This document shows positions 1 through 6,425 of a stretch of DNA of 6,425 bases, in pieces (position 1 is the stretch's first letter; the number at the start of each line of letters is the position of its first letter). A program made the translations under genes and the position numbers. The notes beneath the pieces were generated by a model. That model was not told the origin of the DNA and searched no databases. It saw only the letters and a list, made by a program, of their open reading frames with translations. The DNA is taken from assembly GCA_949500635.1 (NCBI GenBank), contig CATAWQ010000033.1:1-6425 (forward strand), read 5' to 3'. The stretch is from an uncultured Mycoplasmatota bacterium (GTDB taxonomy: Bacteria; Bacillota_I; Bacilli_A; Mycoplasmatales; Mycoplasmoidaceae).

Positions 1-155
1 CAACAAATGGTTTAACTAATATTATTGGACAAGATCTAGAATTATTTAAGAAAACTAAAGACCGTGGTTTTGTTAAAATTTTGCAAATGACAATGTTTTT
101 TTTAATGATCATAATGCTTATTTTGTTAATTGTTTCAATTAAATGTAACTGATAA
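1..155 (+). CDS. secG: SecG preprotein translocase subunit, C-terminal part (5' end outside window)
   Basis: The last 50 codons of a gene are open from base 3 to the TAA at 153-155; the preceding TGA at 150-152 is read as Trp. SecG is the small accessory subunit of the SecYEG protein-export channel in the cell membrane. The visible part has the family layout: a polar loop with the motif ELFKKTKDRG (compare the EQLFGKQKARG-type loop of Bacillus SecG), then one hydrophobic helix of about 20 residues at the C-terminus. The first membrane helix lies upstream of the window. The next gene, rnr, starts 8 bases after the stop, and secG-rnr-smpB is a conserved order in Firmicutes and Mollicutes, which supports the call because SecG itself is short and weakly conserved. 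Confidence 0.8.
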
Positions 156-163
156 CATTTGTT

Positions 164-2317
164 ATGACAGATAATTTAAGTGAATTAATAGAAAAGACAG
201 TTAAAGAAGATGGCAAGCCTATCCCAAAAGGTGTTTTAATACAAAAAATATTAAAACAAAATAAAAACTTTAAATACAATGAAGTAGAAAAACAAATTCA
301 AGAGTTAATTAAATCTGGTGCTCTTAAAATTTTAAGTAAATCTCAAAAAATTGTTATGGGATATGAAAAGGCAGAAATTGATAATTCTAAGAGTTACATT
401 GGTACTATTTTTATTAATACAAAAGGATCAGGTTTTATTACCATTGAAGGAAAACAGAAATCTGAATTTTTTGTTTATAAAACAAACCTTAATGGTGCAT
501 TAAATGGTGATAAAGTTGAGTTTGCTTTATTAAAAAAAGAACCACAAAAAGATCTAAAAGATGCAGTTGTTTTAAAAATTATTCAACACAGTAAAGATTT
601 TTATACAGGACTAATTAATATTAATTCTGATGGTAGTTATGTAGTTAAACTAGATGATGAAAAAATGTACTTGCCAGTTAAATTAGATGATATTCATGGT
701 TTAGTAACAGGACAAAAAGTTTTAATTAAGATACATAAATATGAGCATGATACCGCTTATGGTACTGTATCTAGAATTATCGGACATACATCTGATGTTG
801 GGGTTGATGTTCTTTCTATTGTTTATGATAATGAGGTTGAACCTGATTTTGAACAAGATGTTTTAGAATACTCTAGAAAAATTACATTAAACATTGATGA
901 AACTCAAAGAAAAATTAGAAAAGATTTAACTCATCTTCCAATAGTTACAATTGATCCAGCTTCTTCAAAAGATTTTGATGATGCTATTTATGTTAAAAAA
1001 ATTTCAGATAATGAGTATTTTTTATCTGTTTCAATTGCTGATGTTAGTCATTATGTAAGATACCGATCAATCCTTGATGAATCAGCATTAAAAAGAGGAT
1101 GCTCTATCTATCTAGTAGATAGAGTTATACCAATGTTGCCTCACAATTTGTCTGATGATATTTGTTCATTAAATCCTGACGTAGAAAGACTTACAATAAC
1201 ATGTGAAATGTTAATTGATAATACAGGGAAAACCAAAAATATTAAAGTTTTTCCAGCAATCATCAAGAGTCATAGACGTTTTAGTTATGATGAAGTAAAT
1301 GACTATTTTGACAATAAGTCAAAATTAGAAAAAGATACAAATGAAATTAAAATGATGTTAAATGATGCTTTGGAACTTCACAAAATTCTTGATGACGAAA
1401 AGCATAGAAGAGGATATATTTCGTTTGAAATCCCAGAGCCTATTATTAAACTTGACGATAAAGGTTTCCCAGTTGAAATTTTAACTAGAAAATTAGGTCG
1501 TGCTCAAAACATGATTGAAAACTTTATGGTTGCTGCCAATGAAGCCGTAACTATTTATGCTAATAAAAAGAAATGGCCTTTTGTTTATCGTATTCATGAT
1601 AAACCAAATGAAGATAGATTGGCCGTTTTTGTATTAGAATCTAAAAAATTAGGATTTAAAATTACTACCGAATTAGAAGATATCACTTCTAAAGATATTT
1701 CTCAGTGATTAGAAGATAATAAAGATAATAATAATTTAGATCTTATAAATTTAATGTTATTAAGAAGCATGGCTAAAGCTAAATATTCTACAGAAAATTT
1801 AGGTCACTTTGGTTTAGCACTTGAAAACTATACTCATTTTACTTCCCCTATTAGACGTTATCCAGATTTATTGGTTCATAGAATCTTCTGAATGTGTGAA
1901 TTCCAGAAAAATGAATATTCTTCTAATAGAGAATCATTCTTAGAACAACTTGATAAATTTTGCGAAATGTCAAGTAAAAACGAATTAATAGCTATTAAGT
2001 GTGAAAATGATGTTAACGCAATGAAATTTGCTGAATATATGACTAAACATATTGGCGAAGAATTTGAAGGATTTGTATCAGCCGTTTCAAATTTTGGTGT
2101 ATTTGTAGAATTACCAAATACCATTGAAGGTATGATAAAAATATCAGATTTAGGTAACGATTACTTCACTTATAACGAAAAAGCAAAACAACTTATAGGT
2201 AAAAAATCAGGCATCATCTATTCTTTAGGAAGCAAAGTAATTGTTAAAGTAATAGCTGCTAATAAAGAAACTAGAAAGATTGAATTCTCTTTAGTTAAGT
2301 TCTTAGGTAATAGATAA
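164..2317 (+). CDS. rnr: Ribonuclease R (RNase II/R family 3'-5' exoribonuclease)
   Basis: A 717-residue protein, normal length for mollicute RNase R. It degrades RNA processively from the 3' end, including structured RNA and messages released during tmRNA rescue. Domains in order: N-terminal winged-helix-like region (about 1-65), cold-shock domains (about 76-125 and 143-205), the RNB catalytic domain (about 255-590) and an S1 RNA-binding domain (about 631-713). Catalytic aspartates are in TIDPASSKDFDD (D264, D270, D272, D273). The motifs MIENFM (450-455), YRIHDKP (475-481) and HFTSPIRRYPD (558-568) are all present. TGA codons at 1706-1708 (W515) and 1889-1891 (W576) are read as Trp; the frame continues in register and the RNB motif spans the region between them, so the gene is not broken. 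The ATG at 164 has no recognisable Shine-Dalgarno sequence and probably depends on coupling to secG. Unlike E. coli RNase R there is no long basic C-terminal tail. Confidence 0.96.
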
Positions 2318-2318
2318 T

Positions 2319-2750
2319 ATGAAAATTTTATTTCCTAATAAAAAAATTAAATTTAATTACTTTATACTTGATACCTATGAATGTGGAATTGAGCTAAAAG
2401 GTACAGAAGTTAAATCAATTTTGATGGCTAGTGCAAATATCGATGAAGCTTTTGTTATAATTCGTCACAATGAAGCTTATGTAATTAATATGTATGTTGC
2501 TCCTTTCAAAGAAGGAAACATTAATAATGTCGATTCAAACCGTAACCGTAAATTATTACTTCATAAAGATGAAATTATTAAAATTAATTATAAACTAAAA
2601 AAAGACAGACTTACATTAGTCCCAACCAAAGTTTATTTAAATAATGGTAAAATTAAGTTGGAAATTGCAATTTGTAAATCAAAAAAAGCACCAGACAAGA
2701 GGGAAGATATTAAAAAAAGAGACGCTAACAGAGAACGCCTCAAATATTAA
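2319..2750 (+). CDS. smpB: SsrA-binding protein SmpB
   Basis: A 143-residue protein, close to the usual 145-160. SmpB binds tmRNA and carries it into the empty A site of stalled ribosomes for trans-translation. Family signatures in order: NKKIKFNYFILDTYECGIEL near the N-terminus, GTEVKS (about residues 28-33), the RKLLLHKDEI block (about 77-86), TLVP, and the basic C-terminal tail with KKAPDKRED and KKRDANRER. That tail is the part that enters the mRNA channel in the known structures. The gene begins one base after the rnr stop codon, with no clear ribosome-binding site, so translational coupling with rnr is likely. The pairing makes functional sense: RNase R clears the defective mRNA that SmpB/tmRNA releases. 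No in-frame UGA occurs. The tmRNA gene is not in this window. Confidence 0.96.
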   Translation: MKILFPNKKIKFNYFILDTYECGIELKGTEVKSILMASANIDEAFVIIRHNEAYVINMYVAPFKEGNINNVDSNRNRKLLLHKDEIIKINYKLKKDRLTLVPTKVYLNNGKIKLEIAICKSKKAPDKREDIKKRDANRERLKY

Positions 2751-2751
2751 T

Positions 2752-2772
2752 TAATTTAATACTATTAAATTA
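2752..2772. terminator. A/T-only palindrome between convergent smpB and rubrerythrin; possible bidirectional terminator
   Basis: Perfect inverted repeat: arm TAATTTAATA (2752-2761), centre C2762, arm TATTAAATTA (2763-2772). It fills the 19-bp gap between the two convergent genes and runs into the rubrerythrin stop codon (2770-2772). On the + strand a T-run follows at 2780-2784; on the - strand the downstream side is A/T-rich. With no G-C pair the stem would be weak, so a terminator role rests mainly on position. Confidence 0.4.
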
Positions 2773-3312
2773 GTAATCCTTTTTAGTTACTTTAAAGTAA
2801 TCTTGCGGGTGATCGCACACCGGACAAATTGCAGGTGCATTTTTTGAAGAAACTATATGACCACAATTTAAGCAAATTCAAGTTTCTTTAGTAGATTTTT
2901 TAAATACAGTTTTCTTTTTTAAATTATCTAATAAAGCAGCATATCTTTGTTCATGATGTTTTTCAATAGCAGCAACACCTTCAAATTTCGCAGCAATTTC
3001 TGGAAAGCCTTCAGCCCTAGCTTCTTTAGCCATTCTTTTGTACATTTCTGATCATTCACAGTGTTCACCTTTTGCAGCATCTAATAAATTTGTAGCAGTT
3101 GAAGGAATTTTTCCGCCATGTAAATATTTAAATCATAATTTAGCATGTTCTTTTTCATTAGATGCAGTTTCTTCAAAAATATTTTGAATTTGTACATACC
3201 CATCTTTTTTTGCTTGACTAGCATAATATGTATATTTGTTTCTTGCTTGTGATTCACCAGCAAAAGCTTCTCATAAATTTTTTTCAGTTTTTGTGTTTTT
3301 TAGACTTTTCAT
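2770..3312 (-). CDS. rbr: Rubrerythrin (non-haem diiron peroxidase with rubredoxin domain)
   Basis: A 180-residue protein in the cytoplasm. Rubrerythrins reduce hydrogen peroxide at a diiron site using electrons passed through a C-terminal rubredoxin centre. The start MKSLKNTKTEKN and the motif GESQARNKYTYYA closely resemble Desulfovibrio-type rubrerythrin. Likely diiron ligands by comparison with that family are E20, E53 and H56 (NEKEH), E83 and E86 (GEHCE), E117 and H120 (EKHH). The rubredoxin cysteines are C147, C150 (CLNC), C163 and C166 (CPVC). Four UGA codons encode W14, W60, W87 and W145. All key residues are present, so it should be active. It is divergent from feoA-feoB across 65 bp carrying a PerR-like palindrome. 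There is no strong Shine-Dalgarno sequence, only A-rich bases before the ATG. The 3' end carries CCG, GTG and TGC codons in a local GC-richer patch. Confidence 0.95.
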
Positions 3313-3331
3313 AATTTTTTCTATATTTTTA

Positions 3332-3337
3332 TATAAT
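3332..3337 (+). promoter_or_regulatory. Predicted -10 box for feoA-feoB
   Basis: TATAAT on the + strand, 40 bases before the feoA ATG, would start RNA near 3344 and leave a leader of about 34 bases including the GGAG ribosome-binding site. TATACT at 3343-3348 is an alternative. No good -35 box is visible, which is usual in mycoplasmas. Confidence 0.45.
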
Positions 3338-3338
3338 T

Positions 3339-3344
3339 ATTATA
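3339..3344 (-). promoter_or_regulatory. Predicted -10 box for rubrerythrin
   Basis: TATAAT on the - strand (3344 down to 3339) predicts RNA start near 3332, about 20 bases before the rubrerythrin ATG at 3312. It lies inside the palindrome, in mirror image of the feoA -10 box, so a protein bound there would block both promoters. Confidence 0.45.
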
Positions 3345-3364
3345 TACTTTTAATAAAATATTTT

Positions 3365-3368
3365 GGAG
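3365..3368 (+). promoter_or_regulatory. Ribosome-binding site of feoA
   Basis: GGAG, 9 bases before the ATG at 3378. It fixes the start at 3378, because the possible upstream TTG at 3363 overlaps this site. It is one of very few clear Shine-Dalgarno sequences in the window. Confidence 0.7.
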
Positions 3369-3377
3369 TTTTACCCA

Positions 3378-3614
3378 ATGGTTTTATCAAATAAATTAGT
3401 AAATAAAAAAGTAATAATTAACAAATTAAGATTTAATGATAAACAAATTCTTCATAAACTTAATAATGTTGGTATCGCTGCTGGTTCAGTTATTAAAATA
3501 TTAGACTATCAAGACTCTAAAAATATTGTACATATTTTATCTCATGGTGTTCAATATGTATTGAGAGAAAAAGATTGCATGAAAATAGAAGTCAATGTTA
3601 TTAAAAAATCATAA
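3378..3614 (+). CDS. feoA: FeoA family ferrous iron transport accessory protein
   Basis: A 78-residue protein of the FeoA type: a small SH3-like cytoplasmic domain thought to assist or regulate the FeoB iron channel. The pattern visible is a short beta segment, a helix (DKQILHKLNNVGI), then GIAAGSVIKIL, a hairpin, HGVQYVLREKDCMKIEV and the stop. That order (L..L..GI..G..I, then G..Y.LR..D...I.V) is typical of the family. The start at 3378 is chosen from the GGAG site 9 bases upstream. It is first in a two-gene operon: the feoB ATG at 3595 lies inside its last codons, a 20-base overlap that implies translational coupling. FeoA sequences are short and diverse, so the pairing with feoB is a large part of the evidence. 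Confidence 0.85.
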   Translation: MVLSNKLVNKKVIINKLRFNDKQILHKLNNVGIAAGSVIKILDYQDSKNIVHILSHGVQYVLREKDCMKIEVNVIKKS

Positions 3615-5703
3615 GCATGAATATCATGATAATCTTGTATTTAATGATTGACATGATAGTAAAGAGAGAAATAAAACTAATCAAAAGATTGTTAGAGTAA
3701 GTGATAACATTCTATTAATTGGTGCACCAAACGTTGGTAAATCAACTTTTTTTAATAAAATTACTAATGGAACGGTTGCAGTTTCAAATATTGATCGTCT
3801 AACTGTAAGCAACTCTGTTGCTAGACTCAAACTTAATAAGTCAATTAACATAGTAGACTTACCAGGAGTCTATAATTTATCACACCCAATCGATGAAGAA
3901 TTAGTTGTAGCTCATGAATTAGCTCATGAACATTTTAGCAAGATTACAAACATAATTGGGGCTCAATCAATTGAACGAGATCTCTTTTTAACATTACAAG
4001 TTGCTGAAACAGGATTATTAAATAATTTGGTTATTAATATGGTTGATGAAGTTGACAAATCTCAATTATTAGTAAAAAAATTGTCTAAATACTTAAACAA
4101 CATTGAAGTTAGTTTGTGTCAAGCTAATAAAGGACTTGGTCTACAACAAGCAACAAAAGAATTTATTAAGAATAATCCAATTGATGCCAATGTTGTTAAA
4201 TATTCATCTAATATTGAATCTTTAATTACAAAAATTTCATTAATTTTACCTAACTCAAAAATTAGCAAACGTTACTATGCTATTATGTTGTTAGAAAATA
4301 ATGAATATGTTCATCAACGTTTTGCCAATAAACATAAAGAAAAATATGCTAAGATTAAGCAAATTATAAAAAGTATAGATTTGGTAAAAATTTCATCCGA
4401 AATTTTAGTTACAAAGAAAAACTATATTAAAAAAATTATTAAAGATTGTTTTAAATCTTTTGATAAATACTTAAGCAAAAATAAAGATAAACAAAATAAA
4501 TTTGATAAAAAAATTTTAAAAAAATGAATTGGTATTCCTACTTTCTTTTTACTATTAATACTAATCTATTATGTTACGTTTGGACCATATATGGGTGGAA
4601 CTATTAAGGAATACTTTGGAGATAAGTTTCTAAATGACATAGTAGCCGATAAATGACTAAATAAATTATTTGATCAAATGGGAGCGAGCATATTTATAAA
4701 AGGATTATTTGTTGATGGGATATTTAAAGGATTTTTTGCAGTTTTATCATTCGCTCCAACTTTAATTATTTTATTTACATTAGTAAATATCATTCAACAA
4801 ATAGGAATATTATCAAGAGTATCAATCTTATTAGATGATGCTCTTAATAAATTTGGTATTAGCGGGAGAAGCGTTATCACACTATTAACTGGATTTGGCT
4901 GCAATGTACCTGCGATTATGATGGCACGTAGTTCATCATCTAAAAAAGAAAAAATAATCTCCGTGTTAATCTCTCCATTCATTGTATGTAGTGCTAGAAT
5001 AATGGTTATTTACTTTGTTTGTAACGCAATATTCTCACCTACATATGGATGAATGTTAATGATTTTTTTAATCTTTTTAAGTGGATTAGTTGCATTAATT
5101 ATGGGTTTATTTTTTTCTAATACTTTATTTAGAAAAATAAAATCATTTTTTATGATCGAAATGGTTGACTGACGTAAACCAGATTTCTTAGTAATATTTA
5201 AATTAGTATGATTGGAATTAAAAGAATTTATTAAAAAAGCAGGATTAATTATTATTATTGCTAATTTTTTAATTTGATTATTATTACATCTAAGTATTAA
5301 TGGTACATTAGCAGATGATGATATTCAACAATCATTCTTAGCATATTTATCAAAAGGAATTAATTATATTTTATACCCATGTGGTTTCTATGAAGATGAT
5401 GGATGAAAATTAACTGCATCATTAATCACTGCTTTTCCTGCAAAAGAAATTGCAATCACAAATCTTAGTTTATTATTCCCACATGGTTTTTCTAGTTATT
5501 TCAATACCCCTATTCATATAGCCCAAGGAATAAGTTATATTGTGATTTTAATGTTTTATTTGCCGTGTGCTGCTACAATAGCTGCGATTAAAAAAGAATC
5601 TAATTGAAAGTACCTTTTTGTTCATTTGGGTAGTTCAATTACTATTTCTTATTTTTTAGGAATAATTACCTATTGAATTAGTTACGGGATATTAATAAAT
5701 TAA
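3595..5703 (+). CDS. feoB: Ferrous iron transport protein B (FeoB)
   Basis: A 702-residue membrane protein that imports Fe2+, driven or gated by its N-terminal G domain. G motifs: P-loop GAPNVGKST (43-51), G3 DLPG (88-91) and G4 NMVD (148-151). A lysine-rich spacer leads to the membrane part from W311. Conserved core motifs are GFGCNVPAIM with C436, FPAKEI (614-619) and LPCAAT with C658; about eight hydrophobic segments follow the family pattern. Ten UGA codons encode Trp (3649, 4525, 4654, 5050, 5170, 5209, 5275, 5404, 5605, 5674). The start is the only in-frame ATG upstream of the P-loop without an intervening stop; it overlaps feoA by 20 bases and gives a polar extension with several His. 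Odd point: switch I reads SNIDRLT (64-70) where most FeoB proteins have a GNWPGVT-like sequence. The last 12 bases overlap the convergent gene. Confidence 0.95.
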
Positions 5704-6333
5704 TTTAATAAATTTCTTATAAGGTAAAGCTTTAACATTTTTTTCAAAAGGTTTTTGACAAAACTCAGCAGAATACATATTAAAATTTTTATGCTGTTTT
5801 TTAATTAATATAGGCCTTCTAAAAAATAACATATCTAACCCTTCTCATATTAAAACTCATGAAATAATTTCAAAAATAATGTTAATTACTTTTCAATCGT
5901 TTTTTACAAATAAACTAAACAAGATTGAACAAATAATGACAATAATACCTGACAACAAACATCATAAAATATTTTTTGTAAGCTTTTTAATCTCTCTGGC
6001 TGTCATTAGCATTTCATATTTAAAGAAAGACTTATAAAGTTTTTCAAATTTTTTTGCTTCTTGCTTTTCAACTTCAAGATCAATATTAACTGCAACTCTA
6101 TCATATGCAAAATAATCTCTATATGTTTTTAAATATTCTTTAAATGCAGAATCTAACGAAATAGAATCATCATCACCATCTATATAAAATGATTGTTTAA
6201 TCTCACTTTTGTAAAATTGCAAAAGGACACGATTTTTTTCGTCATAAGTAACAGAATGGCTCATTTGTTTTAGTTCTTGTTTTTGTAATTTTTTAATTTC
6301 TCTTCATTCTTTAAATTTGTTCATATCAATCAT
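5692..6333 (-). CDS. Uncharacterised two-pass membrane protein
   Basis: A 213-residue protein that I cannot name. Residues 1-120 are polar and charged, with helix-rich, Lys/Glu-rich stretches (about 6-23 and 88-120) flanking an acidic patch DGDDDS. Two hydrophobic segments follow (about 121-143 and 148-171), joined by a very short turn KNDW, then a basic tail RRPILIKKQHK and a mostly polar C-terminus. The pattern WVLIWEGLDMLFFRRP after the second helix resembles, from memory, small bacterial membrane proteins of unknown function with a charged N-terminal domain and paired C-terminal helices; this is a weak impression. UGA encodes all five Trp (W10, W124, W147, W159, W163). The start could be M1 (6333), M4 (6324) or M24 (6264). 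M4 suits a leaderless message from the TATAAT at 6332-6337. It ends 12 bases inside the 3' end of feoB, tail to tail. Confidence 0.8.
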
Positions 6334-6337
6334 TATA
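6332..6337 (-). promoter_or_regulatory. -10-like box overlapping the first ATG of the two-pass membrane protein gene
   Basis: TATAAT on the - strand (6337 down to 6332) shares its last two bases with the ATG at 6333. RNA would start near 6325, just before the in-frame ATG at 6324, giving a leaderless or nearly leaderless message. Chance is possible, because the site lies in a TATATATA run. Confidence 0.35.
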
Positions 6338-6342
6338 TATAT

Positions 6343-6371
6343 AAAAAAATAGCACTTTTACATAAAGTGCT
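6343..6371 (-). terminator. Intrinsic terminator-like hairpin with U-tract, - strand
   Basis: On the - strand: stem AGCACTTT (6371-6364), loop ATGTA, stem AAAGTGCT (6358-6351), then A and seven T (6349-6343). The 8-bp stem plus U-run is the classic rho-independent form and points leftward. It would stop transcription coming from a gene beyond the right edge, only 9 bases before the ATG at 6333. It could instead be an attenuator for that gene. Confidence 0.6.
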
Positions 6372-6425
6372 CCCAAATTGCAATTAAAAGTGCAACACCA
6401 ATGATAAAATAATGGTGTGCACTTT
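6358..6425 (-). CDS. Possible 3' end of a membrane protein gene running in from the right edge
   Basis: On the - strand one frame is open from the window edge to the TAA at 6360-6358 and would encode 21 residues ending GVALLIAIWEHFM, a run that looks like the end of a membrane helix. The stop codon would sit in the terminator hairpin, as happens in compact genomes. Against it: one other frame is also open and the region is full of inverted repeats, so this may be untranslated leader or trailer. The window is too short to tell. Confidence 0.3.
   Translation of the reverse strand, partial: SAHHYFIIGVALLIAIWEHFM
6387..6425. repeat. Second inverted repeat reusing the AAAGTGC arm
   Basis: Arms 6387-6400 (AAAGTGCAACACCA) and 6413-6425 (reverse complement AAAGTGCACACCA) can pair over 13 bp with one bulged A and a 12-base A/T loop. 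The outer AAAGTGC/GCACTTT segment is the same word as in the neighbouring hairpin at 6351-6371, so arms of the two hairpins can also pair with each other. The right arm reaches the window edge and may extend further. Confidence 0.55.

Larger units (their letters stand above)
3330..3346. promoter_or_regulatory. PerR/Fur-like operator between rubrerythrin and feoAB
   Basis: Perfect 17-bp palindrome TATATAATTATTATATA, with half-sites TATATAAT and ATTATATA around a central T. The published Bacillus PerR box is TTATAATNATTATAA; the window matches it at all positions except the outermost pair (6 of 7 bases per half-site). The match to the Fur box TGATAATNATTATCA is 5 of 7. It overlaps the predicted -10 boxes of both divergent transcripts. 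The family and position suggest a repressor site; in such A/T-rich DNA two back-to-back TATAAT boxes could mimic it. Confidence 0.5.

Noticed and set aside
1706..1891. Apparent truncation or split of rnr into two genes at TGA codons
   Set aside because: The frame continues in register and the RNB signature HFTSPIRRYPD lies between the two TGA codons. UGA=Trp explains this, as it does in rubrerythrin, feoB and the last gene.
1876..2124. A - strand open frame opposite rnr
   Set aside because: It is antisense to conserved rnr sequence, with no ribosome site and no recognisable protein pattern. The same reasoning removes the - strand frame at 4794-4982 opposite feoB.
2787..2800. 14-bp palindrome TTACTTTAAAGTAA near the rubrerythrin 3' end
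   Set aside because: It has no loop and lies within codons for the conserved C-terminal YFKV region; it is probably coincidental in A/T-rich coding DNA.
3081..3263. A 60-codon - strand open frame inside the rubrerythrin gene
   Set aside because: It is an alternative frame of rubrerythrin; the protein shows no motif and the true frame has all iron ligands.
3363..3377. TTG start for feoA five codons earlier
   Set aside because: The TTG overlaps the GGAG ribosome-binding site, which is correctly spaced for the ATG at 3378.
4027..5052. Separate short genes within feoB, seen as isolated open frames
   Set aside because: They are pieces of one 702-residue frame divided only by UGA codons, and together carry the full FeoB motif order.
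5696..5707. Palindrome TAAATTAATTTA at the feoB stop as a terminator
   Set aside because: It has no loop and no G-C pair, and it overlaps the ends of two convergent genes; there is too little to support a terminator.
6350..6372. CIRCE heat-shock operator (AGCACT...AGTGCT)
   Set aside because: The half-sites resemble CIRCE, but the gap between AGCACT and AGTGCT is 9 bases instead of the 11 in the consensus, the outer TTA/TAA bases are incomplete, and a U-tract follows as in a terminator.
1..6425. CRISPR array, tRNA, rRNA or insertion sequence
   Set aside because: No regularly spaced repeats, cloverleaf-like segments, transposase motifs or terminal repeats were found; genes fill nearly all of the window and no gap exceeds 100 bases.

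Overview
The window reads as a low-GC Mollicutes chromosome (Mycoplasma-like). Bases are strongly A+T-rich, intergenic gaps are tiny, and at least 21 in-frame UGA codons fall where the protein families need tryptophan or an open frame, so genetic code 4 applies. Read with the standard code, rnr, rubrerythrin, feoB and the last gene look broken; read with UGA=Trp all four are intact. Genus is not assigned, because that needs a database search.

Positions 1-2750 hold the conserved Gram-positive block secG (3' end only), rnr (RNase R) and smpB, all on the + strand and almost touching. It links the Sec translocon with ribosome rescue (SmpB/tmRNA) and decay of faulty mRNA (RNase R). The cluster ends in an all-A/T palindrome that also covers the stop codon of the convergent rubrerythrin gene.

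Positions 2770-5703 form an iron and oxidative-stress module: rubrerythrin on the - strand, divergent from feoA-feoB (ferrous iron import) on the + strand. The 65-bp gap between them contains a perfect 17-bp palindrome whose core matches the Fur-family PerR box and which overlaps both predicted -10 boxes. This suggests joint, metal- or peroxide-dependent control of iron uptake and an iron-dependent peroxidase. It is the most interesting signal in the window.

Positions 5692-6333 (- strand) encode an unnamed 213-residue protein with a charged N-terminal half and two membrane segments, overlapping the end of feoB tail to tail. Upstream of it, 6343-6425 is dense in structure: two hairpins built from four copies of one short arm, a U-tract, a good Shine-Dalgarno sequence followed by a start-stop codon pair, and a -10-like box overlapping the first ATG. 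This may be a plain terminator for an unseen gene plus a leaderless promoter, or an attenuating leader; the window ends too soon to decide.
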